5,595 nucleotides of DNA from Planctomycetota bacterium (lineage in GTDB: Bacteria > Planctomycetota > SZUA-567 > H5-PLA8 > CALKMO01): NCBI GenBank assembly GCA_026417845.1, contig JAOACM010000312.1, positions 1-5,595 of the forward strand, in the 5' to 3' direction. Shown here piece by piece: positions 1-5,595 of this stretch. The stretch's first letter is position 1. Each line of letters opens with the position of its first letter. A model generated the notes under the pieces. That model saw nothing but the letters and a program-made list of their open reading frames with translations. It searched no databases and was not told the origin of the DNA. Made by a program: the position numbers and the translations under genes.

Positions 1-18
1 GCGGATGCAGCGCGGCGA

Positions 19-2025
19 TCAGTGCTTGTGCGCGCCCTCGCCGCCGCCACCCATGGCGCCGCCGATCCCGGTTCCCCCGCGTCTATGCCGGGATTCGATG
101 TGCACCGCAAGCAGCGCCAGGTCGGCCGGCGTTACCCCCGCCAGTCTTGATGCCTGCCCGAAAGTCTCGGGGCGGTAACGGGAGAGCTTCTCCGCCGCTT
201 CCCGGCTGAGCCCCTCAATCTCCTCATACTCTATTTCCGGCGGTATCCGTCTGTCTTCGATCCTCTTCATGCGCTCGATCTGCTCCGCGTGCCGCTTCAG
301 GTAGCCCTCGTATTTTACCTCTATCTCCAGCAGTTCCGCCTGGTCATGCGACAGGCTGGCGGCCTCTTCGGGCAACGGTCCGGACCGGCGGAGCGATTCG
401 AACGTCACCTCAGGCCTCCGCAGCAGATCAATGAGCGCTACGCCGTCCCTCCGCACCTCCCGCAGTGCCCTCGCTGCACGCTCGACCACCTCCCTCCGCC
501 TCCCTGGCTTCGACGCCACATCGGCCGGAAGCAGCCCAAGTTTTTCGGCCAGGGGCATCAGGCGCTCGTCGGCGTTGTCCTGGCGCAGCATCAGCCGGTA
601 TTCCGCACGCGATGTGAACAGCCTGTACGGTTCATCTATTTCCTTGGAGCACAGGTCGTCTATCATGACGCCGATATATGCCTGGTCGCGTCCGAGGATA
701 AGCGGCGGCTCGCCGCGCGCATACAGCGCCGCGTTTATGCCGGCGATTATTCCCTGACCGGCAGCTTCCTCGTAGCCGCTGGTCCCGTTTATCTGCCCGG
801 CCAGAAAGAGGCCCGCGACGGCCTTTGCCATCAGCGACCGTCCGATCTGATGGGACGGAACGAAATCGTATTCGATAGCATACCCGAAGCGCGTAATCTC
901 AGCCGACTCGCATCCGGGCAGCGAGCGCACCATCTCAACCTGAACTTCCGCAGGCAGACTCGTGGACAGGCCGTTCACGTAAAGCTCCCCGGTCCGCTCG
1001 CCCTCCGGTTCCAGGAACACGGAGTGCGACGTCCTGTCCGGGAATCGGACCACCTTCAGCTCCACGCTGGGACAGTATCTCGGCCCTGGCGCCTTTATCT
1101 GGCCGGTGAACAGCGGCGCGCGATCGAGGTTTCTCTGTATTATATCGTGCGTCTTTTCAGTGGTCCGCGTTATGTAACACGGGATGTTAGGCCTGTTCAG
1201 CTCCTTTGTCCGGTACGAGAAGGGTCTGGGCGGATCGTCTCCCCATTGCTTCGGAAGCGCGTCCAGGTCTACCGTACGGGCATTTATCCTCGGCGGGGTG
1301 CCGGTCTTAAGGCGGCCAATCGCCAACCCGGCGGCAGCCAGACTTTCCGAAAGTCCCTCCGACGCCGGCTCGCCGTTCCTGCCGCCGGACATCCGGCGAT
1401 CCCCGATATGAATCAGCCCCCGCAGGAACGTGCCGGTGGTCACGACGACCGCCTTGGCTTCGTACTCAACCCCGGCGTAACCGACGACGCCGACGACACG
1501 CGACCGGGCGGGAGGAGCGGCGGGCGGTTCAGAGGCGCCGCCTCCGCGCCCGATGCCGCAGCCCGTGACCGGCCCGGACGCCGGCGATCCCGCGGCCGCC
1601 GCGTCCGCGGCCGGCTCCTTCCCGGCCCTCCGATCCGCCGGCTCCAGCAGCAGCGTATCCGCGATCTCCTGGCGGAGCACAAGGTTCGACGCCGTTTCCA
1701 GCATATGCCGGGTAACCATGCTGTACAGCCGCCTGTCGCATTGCGCCCTCGGCGAACGAACCGCCGGACCGCGGCTCGAGTTGAGCATCCGGAACTGGAT
1801 CCCGGAGGCATCGGCGGCAAGTGCCATCCAGCCGCCCAGCGCGTCAACCTCGCGCACCACAATCCCCTTCGCGGTCCCGCCGATGCAAGGGTTGCACGAC
1901 ATCTGCGCCACGGTATCCAGAGACATCGTGAGCAGAAGCGTACGGCAACCCATTCGCGCGGCAGCCAGCGCCGCCTCGCAGCCCGCGTGCCCGGCACCTA
2001 TGACTATTACGTCGAACCTCTCCAT
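19..2025 (-). CDS. mnmG: MnmG (GidA), tRNA U34 carboxymethylaminomethyl-modification enzyme, FAD-binding subunit
   Basis: Known role of the family: with the GTPase MnmE it installs the (carboxymethyl)aminomethyl group on C5 of wobble uridine 34 in certain tRNAs, in the cytoplasm, using FAD, NADH and a folate one-carbon unit. Seen here: an N-terminal Rossmann motif GAGHAG (residues 10-15); MSCNPCIGG with the conserved Cys44 (E. coli Cys47); EVDALGG; GIQFRMLNSSRGPAVR; GRLKTGTPPRI (237-247); PCYIT with the second catalytic Cys283 (E. coli Cys277); GPRYCPS; FLEPEG; GYAIEYDF; AGQINGTSGYEEAAGQG; and the C-terminal MnmE/tRNA-binding part with FTSRAEYRLMLRQDNAD and KYEGY. It is 668 residues, against about 630 usually. 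The excess is an Ala/Pro/Gly-rich insertion near residues 129-174 and a Gly/His-rich tail. I chose the ATG at 2025 because homology begins there (MERFDVIVIG) and GGTGG lies 7 bases upstream. The frame stays open to 2589, but that extension looks non-coding. No mnmE or rsmG is visible in the window. Confidence 0.97.
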   Translation of the reverse strand: MERFDVIVIGAGHAGCEAALAAARMGCRTLLLTMSLDTVAQMSCNPCIGGTAKGIVVREVDALGGWMALAADASGIQFRMLNSSRGPAVRSPRAQCDRRLYSMVTRHMLETASNLVLRQEIADTLLLEPADRRAGKEPAADAAAAGSPASGPVTGCGIGRGGGASEPPAAPPARSRVVGVVGYAGVEYEAKAVVVTTGTFLRGLIHIGDRRMSGGRNGEPASEGLSESLAAAGLAIGRLKTGTPPRINARTVDLDALPKQWGDDPPRPFSYRTKELNRPNIPCYITRTTEKTHDIIQRNLDRAPLFTGQIKAPGPRYCPSVELKVVRFPDRTSHSVFLEPEGERTGELYVNGLSTSLPAEVQVEMVRSLPGCESAEITRFGYAIEYDFVPSHQIGRSLMAKAVAGLFLAGQINGTSGYEEAAGQGIIAGINAALYARGEPPLILGRDQAYIGVMIDDLCSKEIDEPYRLFTSRAEYRLMLRQDNADERLMPLAEKLGLLPADVASKPGRRREVVERAARALREVRRDGVALIDLLRRPEVTFESLRRSGPLPEEAASLSHDQAELLEIEVKYEGYLKRHAEQIERMKRIEDRRIPPEIEYEEIEGLSREAAEKLSRYRPETFGQASRLAGVTPADLALLAVHIESRHRRGGTGIGGAMGGGGEGAHKH

Positions 2026-2032
2026 GCCCTTC

Positions 2033-2037
2033 CCACC
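2033..2037 (-). promoter_or_regulatory. Ribosome binding site of mnmG
   Basis: On the minus strand GGTGG (2037-2033), followed by GAAGGG, sits 7 bases before the ATG at 2025. It is a moderate Shine-Dalgarno match. It supports starting MnmG at MERFDV and not at any Met in the 188-codon in-frame extension upstream. Confidence 0.6.
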
Positions 2038-2181
2038 ATACTTCCCTTCTTCTGTCCCCGATAGCGGCTTCCCGGTTAGGCTCGCGGTCGCTTCGCGCGG
2101 GGAAACGATAGTAATTGACGGCAGCATGTATGTATAGATCTTCCGCCGACTTCGCCGGGGCACGGGACATATAGCCTGCCT

Positions 2182-2208
2182 AAAAACTCCCCCGCCGGAC
2201 AGAGAGGA
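2182..2208 (-). promoter_or_regulatory. Possible attenuator-like element in the mnmG leader
   Basis: On the minus strand a GC-rich stretch ending in GGGGGAG (2193-2187) is followed directly by TTTTT (2186-2182), about 157 bases before the mnmG start. Upstream CCTCTCT could pair weakly with the G-run, with a GU pair included. The stem is short, so this may be a chance arrangement. It is listed because it is the longest T-run downstream of a GC-rich segment in the leader. Confidence 0.18.
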
Positions 2209-2251
2209 TCGCTGGGCGTATAAAGCCACGCGCCGGAGGTTTTCGGACAGG

Positions 2252-2310
2252 CTCATATATATGGAAAATCCATACTTATTTGCCGTCCCATATGTTGGGG
2301 CATATCGGGC
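2252..2310 (-). promoter_or_regulatory. AT-rich island with inverted repeat, possible mnmG promoter region
   Basis: This is the most AT-rich stretch of the spacer in a clearly GC-rich window, and it lies about 230-285 bases upstream of the mnmG start. It contains a perfect inverted repeat, TATGGA-AAA-TCCATA (2260-2274), and two more CATAT elements nearby. On the minus strand it gives TATATATG, usable as a -10-like sequence, but I found no good -35 hexamer at 16-18 bases. Promoter assignment is inference from composition and position only. Confidence 0.28.
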
Positions 2311-2400
2311 GGAGCATAATCTTGTATCGCCGAGCCGGTTGCGCTGTTGGTCCGCAGGGGCGGCTATCAAAGAGGACCGCGACGAACGGGCGCGGAGGGG

Positions 2401-2491
2401 GGCCGCGCAGGCTTGCCTCCGACCCCCTCTGAAGGCGACCGGGGGGAAAATCGCGAAAAGCGCTACCCAGCGGCCGCAGGCTCCCTCTGAA
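2401..2491. repeat. Imperfect direct repeats
   Basis: The copy at 2401-2433 reads GGCCGCGCAGGCT, then 11 further bases, then CCCTCTGAA. The copy at 2472-2491 reads GGCCGCAGGCTCCCTCTGAA without the intervening bases. The shared CCCTCTGAA blocks (2425-2433 and 2483-2491) start 58 bases apart. The match is short but covers two separate blocks in the same order. No function can be assigned. Confidence 0.4.
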
Positions 2492-2596
2492 AAGCTGGGG
2501 TAAGACATCTCGCCGTTCGCGCCAATCTCCCTCCCATCCAAGGACATCGCAACCGGCTTTGTAGCGTTATGATCATCTCGCTCAAGCACACCACTA

Positions 2597-2613
2597 CAGG
2601 CAGCCGCTGCCTG
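2597..2613. repeat. Perfect hairpin CAGGCAG-CCG-CTGCCTG
   Basis: A 7-bp perfect inverted repeat around a 3-base loop in the spacer. No T-run follows on either strand, so it is not a typical intrinsic terminator. It could be a structured RNA element or a protein-binding palindrome. It lies close to the terminator-like hairpin at 2632-2650. Confidence 0.45.
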
Positions 2614-2631
2614 AACGCGGCAAACGATTAC

Positions 2632-2650
2632 GAAAATCCCGCGTCGCGGG
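2632..2650 (-). terminator. Possible weak intrinsic terminator after the NPCBM gene
   Basis: On the minus strand CCCGC-GAC-GCGGG (2650-2638) is followed by ATTTTC (2637-2632). A GC-only stem with a short T-tract is terminator-like, but the stem is only 5-6 bp and the tract only four Ts. It lies about 385 bases past the stop of the NPCBM gene, so it would give that operon a long 3' untranslated region. It is the best intrinsic-terminator candidate I see before mnmG. Confidence 0.3.
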
Positions 2651-2781
2651 GCCGGATAAATCTGTCCGTTGAATGCCTGTGCCGGTTATTTTTCCATAAG
2701 CCTGCCCGACCCAGCCTGCGCCCGCTCTGTCGCGCAAAGGGCATAACGGCAGACGACCGCCGGCGCGCAATCCCATCGCAG

Positions 2782-2889
2782 GCTCCGCGCGGCGCGCGAC
2801 GGGAGCAGGAACCGGGCAGCCGGGCGGAAGAGGTGCGCGTCCCCCTCTTCCGGAAGCCCGGCGGGACGCCGCGACTCCGCCCCCCGGAG
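2782..2889. repeat. Cluster of three strong inverted repeats in the spacer
   Basis: There are three adjacent potential stem-loops. The first (2782-2806) pairs GCTC/GAGC outside CGCGC-GGC-GCGCG. The second (2819-2862) has an outer 7-bp stem GCCGGGC/GCCCGGC, a 4-base GGAA bulge, an inner perfect 8-bp stem GGAAGAGG/CCTCTTCC and a 10-base loop. The third (2875-2889) is CTCCG-CCCCC-CGGAG. The middle one is the strongest inverted repeat I see in the spacer. None carries a T-tract. They may be RNA structure in the 3' untranslated region of the NPCBM gene, an unrecognised RNA, or a consequence of high GC content. Confidence 0.5.
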
Positions 2890-3034
2890 ATGGCAGCCCC
2901 ATCAATCCGCCCCCGGTGGTCGGCAGGACCGGGATGCTGTCCGAACCTTGAATCGGCCCTTCGCCTGGAAGGGAGAGGAGCGCGGACGGCTGGCGGACCG
3001 GGGGTCGCCTTGCGATGACGCGGATGCGGCCTAT

Positions 3035-4459
3035 TCAGTCCCGGACGACGGCAGCCAATCCCCAATCCGCGTGGTCGCCCGAATCGTCACCACCGGGGCC
3101 GAAATCGGTCACCAGCGTTATCCTTCCCGCGCCGGCTATCGGGACGGAGATCGGCTTGGGCGGGTCCTTCCCGGTCACCGTCCCCGATCGGAAGATCTCC
3201 TTCCCGTCGGCCAGCACAATAAATTCGACTTCGCCCCTCCCCCTGGCCGCCGCGTCAAGACCGCACAGGGCCACCAGGCGCTTGTAAGCTCCGCCGGTGT
3301 CCCATGTTATTTCCGATCGGGAATGGGCTCCGATCCCGACATCGAACATCCAGTCCCCGACGCGCATGATCTCACCGCTCACGGAAAGGTCCGCCTTGTG
3401 CGGGAAATGAGCATCGAACAGCGGGATATGTTTCGCGGCCGCCGGCTTCCTGGCGGACAGGAATTCCGCCCTCCCGCCCTCGAAATGCATATGCATCAGC
3501 AGTCTGCGCGGAATCTTTATCGTGCCGGCCGCTCCGCCCTCCATCAGCATCTCGCCGGAATCCAGGCGAAGGATATCGCCGCGCAACAGGTCTCCATTTT
3601 TGAGGCGAACGACAGCGACCGGCCCCGCCTTCCCATCCGTCCGCTTCCCGCTTCCATCGCCGTCCACCAGCCGGTCCGGGAGCCGGCAGTGGATGCGTAC
3701 CACTATGCCGCGCGACAGTCTGCGAATTCCCTCTTTACCGCGATACGAAACCTCCTCCGCCTCGATCCGCAGGAGGGGCGCAGGGACTTCATCCCCATTG
3801 GATACGAATATCCTGTCCTCGTGCCCCGCGCCGTCCGATCTCCCGGCCGCCATGGCAATCGCCGCGGCCTTTATTTCGCCCGGCCGCACCGGTGCCAGGT
3901 AGATCGCGGCGACCTTCTCCCTGGGCAGCTCCACGATCTCCAGGCTTTCGGAGGCGAACCGGATGGATGCCGAGCCTGCCGACCTCACCTCTCCGGCAAG
4001 CATCGTCCCATCCGCCAGCAGGACGGCGGAAGACAAGCGCTCCGGAAGTCCGGCCCTGGCGAACCTGACGGCCAGCACTTCGTCTGATGCCACCATCCTG
4101 TCCCCAAGGCTCAGGCTGCCGCGCCTGCCGATGTGCACGGTCCGCTGGAGGATGGACCCGTCGGTCAGTATCACATCGTCGGAGATCGCCGGCGGCGCGG
4201 CGGGGATTGCGGCGGCCAACAATACCGCGGCAAGGAAGGCGGACCCGGCAAAGCGCGCCGGCTTGGCGGCCGGTCCCGCTGGAGCGCCGGAGGCCAAGCC
4301 GGCGCCACGGGATGATATCGCGACACGGAAGGTCATAGTATCAGGGGGCGAATCGCCGGCGGGGACGGATATCCAGGCGGCGGCGAACGCCCCGGGAAGC
4401 GCCGCGGGAAGTCGCGCCGCGCGGCGCGCGCGGATCGCACACCCGGAAAGGCCGGTCAT
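3035..4459 (-). CDS. Exported beta-repeat protein with C-terminal NPCBM domain
   Basis: The 474-residue product appears exported: a hydrophobic stretch at 72-92 (AFLAAVLLAAAIPAAPPA) looks like a signal peptide or anchor. Four related beta-type units follow at about 94-134, 143-189, 215-258 and 282-328. Each opens with hydrophobic residues before [D/N]G[S/T/D] (Gly101, 151, 222, 289) and closes with a strand like VAAIYL. Residues 344-474 match the NPCBM/NEW2 family: GIGAHSRSEITWDTGG (375-390), YKRLVALCGLD, VEFIVLADGKEIFRSG and a terminal GDHADWGLAAVV. NPCBM domains are thought to bind carbohydrate, but the ligand here is unknown and no catalytic domain is seen. The ATG at 4459 overlaps the TGA of the upstream gene (ATGA) and lacks a clear Shine-Dalgarno sequence, implying coupled translation. 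An in-frame ATG at 4336 would give 433 residues with a single hydrophobic segment and cannot be excluded. Confidence 0.88.
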   Translation of the reverse strand: MTGLSGCAIRARRAARLPAALPGAFAAAWISVPAGDSPPDTMTFRVAISSRGAGLASGAPAGPAAKPARFAGSAFLAAVLLAAAIPAAPPAISDDVILTDGSILQRTVHIGRRGSLSLGDRMVASDEVLAVRFARAGLPERLSSAVLLADGTMLAGEVRSAGSASIRFASESLEIVELPREKVAAIYLAPVRPGEIKAAAIAMAAGRSDGAGHEDRIFVSNGDEVPAPLLRIEAEEVSYRGKEGIRRLSRGIVVRIHCRLPDRLVDGDGSGKRTDGKAGPVAVVRLKNGDLLRGDILRLDSGEMLMEGGAAGTIKIPRRLLMHMHFEGGRAEFLSARKPAAAKHIPLFDAHFPHKADLSVSGEIMRVGDWMFDVGIGAHSRSEITWDTGGAYKRLVALCGLDAAARGRGEVEFIVLADGKEIFRSGTVTGKDPPKPISVPIAGAGRITLVTDFGPGGDDSGDHADWGLAAVVRD

Positions 4460-5529
4460 CTCTGGTAGATCGGCAGGTATCTGTAGGGGATGGCCAGGAC
4501 CTTGATGGCCCATGCCGTGCCGATCAGCCCGCCGGGGGATTCGACGCGGAAAGCCCCGGCTTCCCTCCCCTCCTTGATCTGCCTTCTTATCAGCTCCGCC
4601 GACACGTCCCTGTACCACGACGCCCACCGCTCCTTGAACTGCTGGTGGAGCCCGGCCTGGTACATCGCCTGGGCCGCGTAGTAGTGTCCGTACATCCACC
4701 ACTGCGAATCCTTTTTGTTTTTCCGGGCATACACAAGGAAGTCCAGTCCCGGCTTGACGGTGGCCGGCTTGTATTCGCCGCACACCTGAAGCGACAGGAC
4801 CGCCGCCGCCGTATTCGAAAACCTCGGCTCCTGCCCCCCGTAATTGTAGCAATAGCCGTACATGCCTTCCTCTATCGTTTTGCTCTTGCAGTATTCAACG
4901 AAGCCGATCGCGCGTTTTATCGTTTCCGGAGGCACGGCGATCCCGGCGTCCCTGGCGGCGCGGAGGGCCATCAGCTGCATGATCGTTATGGATATGTCTC
5001 CGGGTCGGCCGTTGGGCACGTAATACCACGAGCCGTTGTCGGCCTGCGATTGGATCTGCAGCTGGACGGCGCGTCTGAGCGTCTGCCCGATGCGCGGATC
5101 CTGCGTATGCCCCCACGCCTCGGCCAGGCATAAGGTCGCCAGCCCGTGGTTGTACATCACGCCTTGGCCGGCCCGCTCCTTCATCAGGAGCCCCGAGGGC
5201 TGCGCGCTGTTCAGTATGAAGTTGACGCACCGGGCGACGTGCCTGCCGTATTTGCCTTCTCCAGGCAGATTACCGACCGACATGAAGGCCATGCATGCCG
5301 AAGCGACACCGCCGGTCAGGTCCCCGTACTCGGCGCGGAAGGTACCGTCGGCATTCTGGACGCGCGCCAGGTACGCCAAGCCCATCTCTATCGCCGCCTT
5401 GCCCTCGCGGCTGACCTCGACCTCCTCCATCGCCGCCGCGCCCGGCGCCGCGAGGACCACAGTGAGCAACGCCAACGCCGGCGCGAAAGCCGGCCCAGCC
5501 CCCGCCATCGCCACCTGCCGTTCCCGCAT
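4456..5529 (-). CDS. Exported alpha/alpha-toroid protein, prenyltransferase/squalene-oxidase-repeat family
   Basis: A 357-residue protein with a probable signal peptide: a basic start MRER, hydrophobic AFAPALALLTVVLAAPG and a likely cleavage after GAAA (33). The mature part is a series of paired helices with the repeat signature of the terpenoid-cyclase/prenyltransferase toroid fold: AIEMGLAYLARVQNADGTF (47-64), YNHGLATLCLAEAWG (126-140), AVQLQIQSQADNGSWYY (154-170), GDISITIMQLMALRAA (177-192), FSNTAAAVLSLQVCGEY (237-253), WWMYGHYYAAQAMYQAG (277-293) and a last repeat with GGLIGTAWAIKVLAIP (333-348). The squalene-hopene cyclase DxDD motif is not seen and the length is about half that of those enzymes, so I do not call it a cyclase. 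Export also argues against protein prenylation. Secreted proteins of this type are, to my knowledge, common in planctomycetes and uncharacterised. The start at 5529 is supported by AGGAGG five bases upstream. The stop overlaps the start of the NPCBM gene. Confidence 0.9.
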   Translation of the reverse strand: MRERQVAMAGAGPAFAPALALLTVVLAAPGAAAMEEVEVSREGKAAIEMGLAYLARVQNADGTFRAEYGDLTGGVASACMAFMSVGNLPGEGKYGRHVARCVNFILNSAQPSGLLMKERAGQGVMYNHGLATLCLAEAWGHTQDPRIGQTLRRAVQLQIQSQADNGSWYYVPNGRPGDISITIMQLMALRAARDAGIAVPPETIKRAIGFVEYCKSKTIEEGMYGYCYNYGGQEPRFSNTAAAVLSLQVCGEYKPATVKPGLDFLVYARKNKKDSQWWMYGHYYAAQAMYQAGLHQQFKERWASWYRDVSAELIRRQIKEGREAGAFRVESPGGLIGTAWAIKVLAIPYRYLPIYQR

Positions 5530-5534
5530 CCCTT

Positions 5535-5540
5535 CCTCCT
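5535..5540 (-). promoter_or_regulatory. Strong ribosome binding site of the toroid-protein gene
   Basis: A perfect AGGAGG (5540-5535) lies 5 bases before the ATG at 5529, preceded by a run of Gs. It favours this start over the internal ATG at 5508, which has AGGTGG only 2 bases away. The reading frame stays open to the window edge, so the site is the main evidence for the start. Confidence 0.8.
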
Positions 5541-5595
5541 CCCCCCCAGCCGGACTTTCCAGGGCCGCCGCAAAACGCCAACCGCTTCCCTCGGG

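Larger units (their letters stand above)
2026..3034. other. About 1 kb gene-poor spacer between the NPCBM gene and mnmG
   Basis: No reading frame here, on either strand, gives a protein that looks real. The candidates are rich in Arg, Pro, Ser and Gly, lack recognisable motifs and have no good ribosome binding site. I looked by eye for tRNA, tmRNA, SRP RNA, RNase P and common riboswitch motifs and found none. The spacer does hold several inverted repeats, most densely at 2782-2889, a pair of imperfect direct repeats at 2401-2491, and an AT-rich island at about 2252-2310. The length is generous for a bacterial spacer, so a regulatory leader for mnmG, an unrecognised non-coding RNA or a decayed gene remains possible. 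Confidence 0.6.

Noticed and set aside
1..40. Possible start of a gene overlapping the end of mnmG (GTG in another frame)
   Set aside because: Only about 18 bases remain beyond the mnmG stop. There is no ribosome site I can defend and the peptide is too short to recognise.
289..2064. 591-codon open frame on the plus strand opposite mnmG
   Set aside because: It lies almost wholly antisense to a well-supported gene, is rich in Arg, His, Pro and Gln and has no recognisable motif. Long antisense frames are expected in GC-rich genes.
2261..2503. 80-codon plus-strand frame in the AT-rich island (MENPYLFAVPYVG)
   Set aside because: No Shine-Dalgarno sequence precedes it and the second half is typical of spurious GC-rich translation. 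It remains only a weak small-protein possibility.
2026..2589. 188-codon in-frame N-terminal extension of MnmG
   Set aside because: MnmG homology starts exactly at the Met at 2025 with a ribosome site in front. The extension has no recognisable domain, an atypical composition and probably exists only because stop codons are rare at this GC content.
2950..2970. tRNA T-arm-like sequence on the minus strand (CCGATTCAAGGTTCGG)
   Set aside because: The loop would be 8 bases, the G53-C61 closing pair is absent, and no acceptor, D or anticodon arm can be built around it.
2569..3018. 149-codon plus-strand frame in the spacer, and overlapping minus-strand frames (2594-2905, 2628-3065)
   Set aside because: All are Arg/Pro/Gly/Ser-rich without domain motifs. 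The plus-strand start has no ribosome site, and the frames mutually overlap, as expected from low stop frequency.
2948..4087. 379-codon open frame on the plus strand opposite the NPCBM gene
   Set aside because: The minus strand carries clear NPCBM motifs and the beta repeats. The antisense product has no coherent domain pattern.
5551..5575. Minus-strand CTGGAAAGTCCGGCT resembles the conserved RNase P RNA segment GAGGAAAGTCCGGGCT
   Set aside because: The match is short, it runs directly into the ribosome site of the toroid gene and no further RNase P elements are present.

Overview
The window is GC-rich and all of its convincing genes lie on the minus strand, so transcription runs from high to low coordinates. 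It probably comes from a member of the Planctomycetota. This is an inference from gene families: a secreted alpha/alpha-toroid protein of the prenyltransferase/squalene-oxidase-repeat type, coupled to a secreted protein ending in an NPCBM (novel putative carbohydrate-binding module) domain, is a combination I associate with planctomycetes. The MnmG protein supports a bacterial chromosome but does not narrow the phylum.

Layout in transcription order. Bases 5530-5595 hold a strong Shine-Dalgarno sequence and no stop codon in any minus frame. Bases 5529-4456 encode a 357-residue exported toroid protein. Its TGA overlaps the ATG of the next gene (ATGA at 4459-4456), which runs to 3035 and encodes an exported protein with four tandem beta-type repeats followed by an NPCBM domain. 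The two genes are almost certainly one translationally coupled unit and probably work together outside the cytoplasm, but their substrate is unknown. About 1 kb without a credible gene follows (2026-3034). It holds a cluster of inverted repeats (2782-2889), a terminator-like hairpin (2632-2650), imperfect direct repeats (2401-2491) and an AT-rich island (about 2252-2310) that could carry the mnmG promoter. The last gene is mnmG (2025-19), the FAD-dependent tRNA wobble-uridine modification enzyme. It is complete and has an unusual Ala/Pro/Gly-rich insertion and a Gly/His tail.

The gene content is one housekeeping tRNA-modification gene and one poorly characterised envelope or secreted gene pair. 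I see no CRISPR array, mobile element, tRNA, rRNA or defence system. The parts most worth a second look are the coupled toroid/NPCBM pair with its internal repeats, the structured spacer, and the MnmG insertion.
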